From NCBI RefSeq assembly GCF_029893585.1, contig NZ_JARXYX010000001.1:248001-312000 (forward strand): a stretch of DNA of 64,000 bases, read 5' to 3'. The DNA is from Streptomyces sp. LBL. GTDB lineage: Bacteria; Actinomycetota; Actinomycetes; Streptomycetales; Streptomycetaceae. Positions 58,358 to 64,000 of this stretch are shown piece by piece (the first letter of the stretch is position 1; each line of letters opens with the position of its first letter). The translations under genes and the position numbers were made by a program. Under the pieces are notes generated by a model. The model saw only the letters and a program-made list of their open reading frames with translations, ran no database searches and was not told the DNA's origin.

Positions 58358-58467
58358 TCGCTCGGGAGACACCCCCCCCGACCGGTCGACGGACCTCACA
58401 GGGCAGGCGACGGGCCGGTTCCCGCAGGGCCGGCCGGTGAACCGGGCCCCGCCCATGTGGCCTGCCC

Positions 58468-58499
58468 GGCTGCGTCCTCCCCGGTGAGGAGGCGCAGCC
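58468..58499. terminator. Hairpin terminator, first of two
   Basis: GGCTGCGTCCTCC pairs with GGAGGCGCAGCC, one bulged T, over a short loop. Confidence 0.55.
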
Positions 58500-58560
58500 G
58501 AACTGCCGTACTGAGGCGGAGCAGGACGCGAGCGCGACCCTCGCCGGCCAGGCGGTCGAC

Positions 58561-58605
58561 GAGGGCCGTAGCACCCACCAGGCCGTAGTACCCACTACGG
58601 CCCTC
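58561..58605. terminator. Hairpin with two alternative left arms
   Basis: The right arm (ACTACGGCCCTC, 58594-58605) can pair either with GAGGGCCGTAG at 58561-58571 or with GGCCGTAGT at 58581-58589. Most likely a terminator between convergent genes. Confidence 0.5.
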
Positions 58606-58658
58606 ATCTGCCGTGAGCAGCCAGCCCGCCTGGGCCTTACATGGCGAAGCCCGGCGTC

Positions 58659-61600
58659 TTACGTGGTGAAGCGATGGCTGCCGGAGCCGACCCGGTACAC
58701 CACGCAGTCGCCCTCCTCACGCAGGAACGTCGCGTGGGTGTGGGTGACCGCGTCCGGAGCGTCCGCGGGGATCCATACCTCGGCGGTCGTGTTGGGAGGT
58801 ACGGAGCACGTCAGGGTGAAGCCGCCGGACCGCTGTCGCCACTGTGTGGAGACCGGACCGTGGACCGAGGTGAACGTGGCGCGGGCGGAGGTGACGTCGC
58901 CGCCCGGGCGGGGGCGGACGACGATCTCGCGGTAGCCGGGCCGGCCGGCCGAGATGCCGGCGATGTTGGTGTACATCCACTCGCCCACCGAGCCGTAGGC
59001 GTAGTGGTTGAAGGAGTTCATGCCCGGGTCCTGGAAGCTGCCGTCGGGCCGGAGCGAGTCCCAGCGCTCCCACATCGTGGTGGAACCCTTGTCGATCGGG
59101 TAGCCCCAGCTGGGGAAGGAGCGTTGCTGGAGCAGGCGGTAGGCGACGTCGGTGTGGCCGGAGTCGGTGAGGACGGGCAGCAGCCGGGGTGTACCGAGGA
59201 ATCCCGTCGACAGGTGCCAGTCCTTGGCCTCGATCAACGCGACGAGGCGGTCGGCCGCCGCCGTGCGCAGGCCGTCCGGCAGCAGGTTCATCGACAGGGC
59301 GAGGACATAGGCCGTCTGCGTGTCACCCTTCACCTTGCCGTCGGCGGTGACATAGGCGTTCTGAAACGCCGTGCGTACGCGCGCGAAGAGGTCGAGGTAG
59401 GGGGCGGAGTCCTGTTCGAGCTCCTGGGCGATCCTCGCCGCGAGGTCGGCGCTGTGCGCGAAGTACGCGGTGGCGATGACGTCCTTCGGTGTCTCGTCGG
59501 AGATGTTCAGCCAGTCGCCGTATCCGTCGGCCGGCCGCAGCAGCTTGTCGCTGTTCTTCTCCAGATACCTCAGCCACGCCTGGACGGACGGCCAGGCGTC
59601 CTCCAGGACCTGCCGGTCCCCGTACGCCTGGTACAGGGACCACGGGACCGTGACGCCCGCGTCGCCCCATCCGGCGACACCTTTGCCGACCGTCCCGACC
59701 ATGGGCGCCACATCCGTGAACGCGCCCTCCGGGGTCTGCGCGTCACGCAGGTCCACGAGCCACTTGGCCAGGAAGCGGGCCGATTCCATGGTGTACGCGG
59801 CCGTGGGCGCGAAGACGTTGATGTCGCCCGTCCATCCCAGCCGCTCGTCGCGCGCCGGGGTGTCCGTCGGGATGGAGAGGAAGTTGCCGCGCTGCCCCCA
59901 AGTGATGTTTTTGTGCAGCTTGTTGAGCATCGGGACGTCGGTCTCGAACTCGAAGGTGAAGGGGGCGGACGTATGCATGACGCGACCGGTCACGGCGTTC
60001 GCCGAGGGGGTGCCGGGGAATCCGGTCACCTCGACGTAGCGGAAGCCGTGGAAGGTGAAGCGCGGCTCGTACGTCTCCTCGCCACCGCCCTTGAGGGTGT
60101 ACGTGTCGGTGGCCGCGGCGGTGCGCAGGTTCGTGGTGTAGAGGGTGCCGTCCGGGTTGAGGACCTCGGCGTGCCGCAGACGTACGGTCGTCCCCGCCTT
60201 GCCCGAGACCCGCAGCCGCACCGACCCGACCATGTTCTGGCCCAGATCGAAGACGAAGACGCCCGGCTCGGGTTCGGTCACCTTCTCGACCGCGAGTTCC
60301 TGGGCCACCCGGACCGGGCCGTCCACCTGCGCGACGATCCGGTCGGGAGCGTCGTCACCGGCGGCGCGGACGGGGAGCCAGGTCCGGTCGTCGAAGCCGG
60401 GTGAGGTCCAGCCGGGGGTCTCCTCGCGCGCGTCGTACGTCTCGCCGCCCAGCAGGTCGGCGGCGACGATCGGCCCGGATGCCGCCCGCCAGGCCGGGCC
60501 CGATGTGATGCGCTCACTCGTCCCGTCGGTGTAGTCGACCTCCAACTGCGCGAGCAGCGCGGGCCGTTCGCCGTACTGGTGGGGTCCGAACATGCCGACG
60601 TTGCCCGCGTACCAGCCCGGCGCCACGTACGCGCCGATGGCGTTGGCGCCGGGCCGCAGGAGCGTGGTGACGTCGTACGTCTGGTACTGGACGCGGGTGC
60701 GGTAGTCGGTCCAGCCGGGAGCGAGCTGGTCGCGGCCCACGCGGCGGCCGTTGAGGTGGGCTTCGTACAGGCCGAGAGCCGTGGCGTACAGGCGGGCGCG
60801 GGACACCTTCTTCCGGGGAAGCCTGAACTCGTGCCGCAGCTGGTTGGCGGCGTACACCACCGGGACGACCCTGCCCCAGGGGCCGGCTCCCCAGGCGGCT
60901 GCCTCCTTCGCCGCCGGCCAGCCGCTGTCGTCGAAGTCCGCCTCGCGCCAGCTGTCGGCGGGCTCCTGGTCCGTCGACCTCCAGGAGGCGTCGGTGACGA
61001 TCCGTTGTTCGCCGGAGGGCGTGCGCAGGGTCAGGACGGCGACCAGGCCGGCGGGTCCCTCGCTCGCGTTGGTCGCCGAGACCGCGAGGATGTTCTTCCC
61101 GGCACGCAGCCGGGTGAGAACGTCGATGACGGCCGGCCTGCGCCAGCCGTCGTGGTCCGTGGCGAGGTCGGTGCGGGCCACCTCGATGCCGTTCACGGAG
61201 ACGGCGTAGACGTTGTCGGCGGAGAGGGCGAGGGTCGCGGCCGTGATCCCCTCCGGGAGGTCGACGGTGCGGCGGAACCAACGGGTGACCGCGGGCGCGC
61301 TGGTGGCCGGTTCCCCTTCCGGGAACCAGATCCACGCGCTGCCCTCCAGAGACGGTGCGTCGGTGAGAGCCGGAGGAGCCGAGACCCATTCCGCGGACCA
61401 GCGTGCGGTGTCCATGAGTCCTGTTTCCCACCACGCCGGCGTGCTCCAGGCGGAGACGCCGCCCTCGGCGTCCCACACCCGAACGGACCAGAAGTAGCGT
61501 GTCCGTGGCCTCAGTCCGGGGCCCGTGTACGGGACGAGGACGGACTCGTGGGAGGTGACCTTCCCGCTGTCCCAGACGTCCGGGTGGGACAGGCCCGACG

Positions 61601-61892
61601 CGCTGGAGGCGACGCGGATCTGATAAGCGATCTGCCGCGCGCCCGGTCTGTCCGAGGCCATCGGCCAACTCAGCCGAGGGCGTCGCACGTCGAGGCCCAG
61701 CGGGTGTTCCACGTACTCGACGGTCGGCGCGGTGACCCGCAGGGCGCCGCGTGGCGTACGCGCCTGGGCGGACGGGGATGCCGGGGATGCCGGTGGTGCG
61801 GCGGCCACCGCTGAACCGGCATCGGCGGCCGTGGCGGCCGTGGCGGCCGCGGTGGCGGCTGCGGCCGCCAGGATGTTCCTTCTGCTGATCAC
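58659..61892 (-). CDS. Secreted alpha-L-rhamnosidase, glycoside hydrolase family 78
   Basis: 1077 residues. The signal is Tat-like (I-S-R-R-N-I-L followed by an A/T-rich helix). Fibronectin-like and beta-sandwich domains lead to the (alpha/alpha)6 catalytic barrel with D-T-P-A-R-D-E-R-L-G-W-T-G-D, which contains the general acid region, and W-G-D-A-G-V-T-V-P-W. The C-terminal domain has W-E-R-W-D-S-L and S-F-N-H-Y-A-Y-G-S-V-G-E-W-M. It releases rhamnose from plant or bacterial glycans outside the cell. GTG start with GGAGGGA. A 12-bp palindrome lies 23 bases upstream, and an IclR regulator gene is divergent. Confidence 0.95.
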   Translation of the reverse strand: MISRRNILAAAAATAAATAATAADAGSAVAAAPPASPASPSAQARTPRGALRVTAPTVEYVEHPLGLDVRRPRLSWPMASDRPGARQIAYQIRVASSASGLSHPDVWDSGKVTSHESVLVPYTGPGLRPRTRYFWSVRVWDAEGGVSAWSTPAWWETGLMDTARWSAEWVSAPPALTDAPSLEGSAWIWFPEGEPATSAPAVTRWFRRTVDLPEGITAATLALSADNVYAVSVNGIEVARTDLATDHDGWRRPAVIDVLTRLRAGKNILAVSATNASEGPAGLVAVLTLRTPSGEQRIVTDASWRSTDQEPADSWREADFDDSGWPAAKEAAAWGAGPWGRVVPVVYAANQLRHEFRLPRKKVSRARLYATALGLYEAHLNGRRVGRDQLAPGWTDYRTRVQYQTYDVTTLLRPGANAIGAYVAPGWYAGNVGMFGPHQYGERPALLAQLEVDYTDGTSERITSGPAWRAASGPIVAADLLGGETYDAREETPGWTSPGFDDRTWLPVRAAGDDAPDRIVAQVDGPVRVAQELAVEKVTEPEPGVFVFDLGQNMVGSVRLRVSGKAGTTVRLRHAEVLNPDGTLYTTNLRTAAATDTYTLKGGGEETYEPRFTFHGFRYVEVTGFPGTPSANAVTGRVMHTSAPFTFEFETDVPMLNKLHKNITWGQRGNFLSIPTDTPARDERLGWTGDINVFAPTAAYTMESARFLAKWLVDLRDAQTPEGAFTDVAPMVGTVGKGVAGWGDAGVTVPWSLYQAYGDRQVLEDAWPSVQAWLRYLEKNSDKLLRPADGYGDWLNISDETPKDVIATAYFAHSADLAARIAQELEQDSAPYLDLFARVRTAFQNAYVTADGKVKGDTQTAYVLALSMNLLPDGLRTAAADRLVALIEAKDWHLSTGFLGTPRLLPVLTDSGHTDVAYRLLQQRSFPSWGYPIDKGSTTMWERWDSLRPDGSFQDPGMNSFNHYAYGSVGEWMYTNIAGISAGRPGYREIVVRPRPGGDVTSARATFTSVHGPVSTQWRQRSGGFTLTCSVPPNTTAEVWIPADAPDAVTHTHATFLREEGDCVVYRVGSGSHRFTT

Positions 61893-61914
61893 TACGGTCC
61901 CTCCGGGAGCGGGA

Positions 61915-61926
61915 TGAATCGATTCA
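61915..61926. promoter_or_regulatory. Palindromic operator before the rhamnosidase gene
   Basis: TGAATCGATTCA, a perfect 12-bp palindrome with central CG, 23 bases upstream of the start. The form suits a LacI-family repressor as much as IclR. Confidence 0.55.
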
Positions 61927-62053
61927 CAGCGCTGGACTTACGTGAACGTAGGGGCGTGCGGGACGGGGGTCAATGAGCGTGCAGGGACTTTTCTGACGAG
62001 CCGTCGGTCGGGCGTGCTCCTTCGGCGGGACGGACACGTCCGTGGCGCCGGCG

Positions 62054-62069
62054 ATTGAACGGTTTCAAT
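62054..62069. promoter_or_regulatory. Candidate IclR operator
   Basis: ATTGAA-CGGT-TTCAAT, perfect 6-bp arms around four bases, in the divergent region 133 bases before the iclR-like gene. IclR proteins often bind such spaced inverted repeats. Confidence 0.45.
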
Positions 62070-62128
62070 GCGCCCGGCAACCCCCGTGTGGCGTGCTGGA
62101 AGGCGGGCGGGGTGCCGGAGGGACGCAG

Positions 62129-62182
62129 CCAGCCTGTGGCGTACGCGTCGCCTGTGGCGTGCGCCTTGCCTGTGGCGTGCGC
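62129..62182. repeat. Three 18-bp tandem repeats in the iclR leader
   Basis: GCCTGTGGCGTRCGC plus three bases occurs three times in a row (approximately 62129-62182), ending about 20 bases before the regulator start. Confidence 0.65.
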
Positions 62183-62201
62183 CGGGCGCAGGCTGGTTTC
62201 T

Positions 62202-62960
62202 ATGGGTGCGCACCACAGCCCTACGCTGATCACGTCCGTCCAGCGGGCCTTCCGTCTGCTGGAGGCCATGAGCGCGCACGAGAACGGCGCGCCCGCGAAA
62301 CGGCTGGCGCGGGAGACGGGCCTGCCCCTGGCCACCGCCTATCACCTGCTGCGGACGCTGGTCCACGACGGATATGTGCGCAAGCTCGCCGACGGCGGGT
62401 TCATCCTCGGTGACAAGCTGCGGACCCTGCCCGCCACAGGACGCGGGCAGACGCTGCTCAGCCGGGTGCGTCCCACGCTCGCCGCGCTGCGGGACGAGTT
62501 CGCGACCGCCGCCTACCTCACCTTCTACGAGGACGGCGAGATCCGGGTGGCCGAGATCGTCGACGGCCCCCGCGCGCCCCGCGTCGACCTCTGGGTGGGT
62601 TTCGAGGACGCCGGCCACGCCACCGCGCTGGGCAAGTCCGTGCTGCGGGAACTGGACGACGAGGCCCGCAAGGACTACCTGTCCCGGCACCACCTGGCCG
62701 ATCTCACCCCGCGGACGATCACCAGCCCGCCGGAACTGCTGCGGCGCATCGACTCCTCGTCGGTGGCCCCGGCCGTCACGGACCTGGAGGAATACGCTCT
62801 CGGTACGGTTTGCGTGGCTGTGCCCGTCCACTGCGGGGACACACTCGGATCGCTCGGTGTCTCCCTGCCGTCCGGACGTCTTTCCCGGCTGCCGGAGATC
62901 CGGGACCGACTGCTCCCGACCGCCACGCGCGTGACCAGGAGCCTCTCGCTCACTATCTGA
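62202..62960 (+). CDS. IclR-family transcriptional regulator
   Basis: 252 residues. The winged helix is S-V-Q-R-A-F-R-L-L-E-A-M, L-A-R-E-T-G-L-P-L-A-T-A-Y-H-L-L-R-T-L, and the effector domain shows E-D-A-G-H-A-T-A-L-G-K-S-V-L, Y-A-L-G-T-V-C-V-A-V-P-V and L-G-V-S-L-P-S-G-R. Divergent from the GH78 gene, which it probably controls together with itself. The ATG at 62202 marks the conserved family start; a longer frame only translates the 18-bp repeats. Confidence 0.9.
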   Translation: MGAHHSPTLITSVQRAFRLLEAMSAHENGAPAKRLARETGLPLATAYHLLRTLVHDGYVRKLADGGFILGDKLRTLPATGRGQTLLSRVRPTLAALRDEFATAAYLTFYEDGEIRVAEIVDGPRAPRVDLWVGFEDAGHATALGKSVLRELDDEARKDYLSRHHLADLTPRTITSPPELLRRIDSSSVAPAVTDLEEYALGTVCVAVPVHCGDTLGSLGVSLPSGRLSRLPEIRDRLLPTATRVTRSLSLTI

Positions 62961-63057
62961 AAACCATCTCCTTGTGGCGCCCGGGGCGACACCGTTTCCT
63001 GGAGGAACCAGGCATTTCAGGAGTGCACCCCGAACAAGTGAGGACTGCGGACAAGAC

Positions 63058-64000
63058 ATGAGCCAGGCCACAGACCATGGTGACGACGACCGGCCGACGC
63101 GGCCGTCCGCAATCCGAGTGGCGGGTTCCAAGGCCTCTGCCCGCAGCCGCGCAGTCGCGCAGCTGGTCCTCGGGACGTCCGTCCTGCCCCTGTTGATCGT
63201 CTCCGCCGTCGTGCTCGCCGACCTCTTGGGCGGAGCGGGGATGATCTGTCTGCATCTCCTCGCCGCCGGACCCGCGCTCGCCGCCACCACCACGACAAGC
63301 CCTCGCGGCGTCTTCTGCGTCGGCCTCCTTGCCGCGGCGATCGGCGTGCTGCTCGGTATCTGGGACGGTGTTCCGGGGCACGAAATGGCGGCCGTCATGT
63401 CCGCTCTGGTCGCCGTCACGCTGGCGAGCGGCCTGGTCAGCGCGCTGCGCGAACGCCGGGAACGGGTGCTCGCCGCCGTCCGCTCGGTCGCGGAGACCGC
63501 CCAGCAGGCCCTGCTCACACCCGTGCCCGCGACGGTCGGCCCCTTCCAGGTCGCCGTCCGCTACAGCGCCGCGGCGGCCGAGGCCCGGATCGGCGGCGAT
63601 CTCTACGCGCTGATACCCACGCCGTACGGGGTGCGGCTGATCGTCGGTGATGTGCGGGGCAAGGGGCTGCCGGCCGTGGGGACCGCGGCGCTGGTGCTCG
63701 GTGTCTTCCGGGAGGCCGCCCATGACGAGCCCGACCTCCTCGCCGTGGTCGAGAGGATCGAGCGGAGCCTGGCGCGCAACCTCGGCTGTGACGACTTCGT
63801 CACCGCCGTGGTCGCCGGGTACCCCGAGGAGGGGCAGCTGGAGGTGGTGAACTGCGGGCACGCGCCTCCCCTGCTCGTACGCGAGTGCGGAGAGGTCGTG
63901 GCCGTGGAGCCCGCGCATTCCACTCCGCCCCTCGGGCTGCGTGCCCTTTCCGGACAGACCCCCGACCTCCAGGTGCTGCCCTTCACCGACGGGGACCAGC
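63058..64000 (+). CDS. Membrane-bound SpoIIE/PP2C-type serine phosphatase, 3' end missing
   Basis: 314 codons before the right edge. A polar N-terminus is followed by three or four membrane helices (V-L-G-T-S-V-L-P-L-L-I-V-S-A-V-V-L to V-A-V-T-L-A-S-G-L-V-S), a short linker R-E-R-R-E-R-V-L-A-A-V and the PP2C domain: I-G-G-D-L-Y, V-G-D-V-R-G-K-G-L, V-N-C-G-H-A-P-P and, at the edge, F-T-D-G-D-Q. Streptomyces has many such orphan phosphatases that act on anti-sigma antagonists. The last ~60 residues should lie beyond the window. Confidence 0.9.
   Translation, partial: MSQATDHGDDDRPTRPSAIRVAGSKASARSRAVAQLVLGTSVLPLLIVSAVVLADLLGGAGMICLHLLAAGPALAATTTTSPRGVFCVGLLAAAIGVLLGIWDGVPGHEMAAVMSALVAVTLASGLVSALRERRERVLAAVRSVAETAQQALLTPVPATVGPFQVAVRYSAAAAEARIGGDLYALIPTPYGVRLIVGDVRGKGLPAVGTAALVLGVFREAAHDEPDLLAVVERIERSLARNLGCDDFVTAVVAGYPEEGQLEVVNCGHAPPLLVRECGEVVAVEPAHSTPPLGLRALSGQTPDLQVLPFTDGDQ

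Larger units (their letters stand above)
58358..58658. other. Convergent intergenic region with hairpins
   Basis: 300 bases between the response regulator and the rhamnosidase. It holds the two hairpin elements listed next; no gene seen. Confidence 0.5.

Overview
The window is high-GC actinobacterial DNA and almost certainly Streptomyces. Codons end mostly in G or C, GTG starts are common, secreted proteins carry Tat or Sec signals, and the families are typical of the genus: SpoIIE-type phosphatases, a GH46 chitosanase, a streptogrisin-like protease, DUF4232 and DUF5519 proteins and a sortase-E LAETG protein. The density of secreted glycosidases, sugar ABC operons and decayed genes suggests a chromosome arm rather than the core; that placement is inference.

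Layout. 0-0.8 kb: a graspetide pair, precursor TgmA and the N-terminal part of ATP-grasp ligase TgmB, cut by the window edge. 0.9-9.8 kb: small membrane and unknown proteins, an FprA-like ferredoxin reductase behind a possible iron box, a chitosanase behind a perfect palindrome, a large cache-PAS-GAF-PP2C-ATPase sensor, and an MFS pseudogene with an internal deletion. 9.8-18.7 kb: a GH92 mannosidase, a lamin-tail protein, a DHA2 exporter behind a 5 x 21-bp array, an NAD(P) oxidoreductase, a GH16-like protein and a DUF4232 lipoprotein. 19-25.7 kb: a galactoside system (CUT1 permeases, binding protein, GH42) diverging from a LacI regulator with two palindromic operators. 25.8-26.6 kb: a graveyard of LysR and catalase fragments.

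26.6-32.4 kb: small proteins, a remarkable (CCCTT)16 pentanucleotide tract abutting a small membrane-protein gene, a wall-anchored DUF1996 protein, a GH25 lysozyme, and a methyltransferase/short ORF/CsbD trio with overlapping start and stop codons. 32.6-40 kb: a tightly coupled, functionally unassigned carbohydrate operon (binding protein, two permeases, 2-hydroxyacid dehydrogenase, DUF2264) under a DeoR/LacI hybrid regulator. 40-53 kb: a secreted protease, secreted unknowns, a CYTH-CHAD protein, phosphoglucomutase, an ECF sigma factor with a membrane partner, a GT2-GtrA and PIG-V-like glycosyltransferase pair, an FAD monooxygenase and TerB.

53-58.4 kb: a P450 without a normal ExxR motif and a redox/dormancy-like cluster (cyclic-nucleotide-binding protein, two flavin-binding PPOx proteins, a dead phosphoketolase, a NarL/DevR-type response regulator). 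Its intergenic spaces share the inverted repeat GGGCC-GACC-GGCCC, which looks like a small regulon. 58.6-64 kb: a GH78 rhamnosidase, an IclR regulator with palindromes near both genes, and a membrane-bound SpoIIE-type phosphatase truncated by the right edge. Strong hairpin terminators sit between most convergent gene pairs. I see no rRNA, tRNA, CRISPR or intact insertion sequence.
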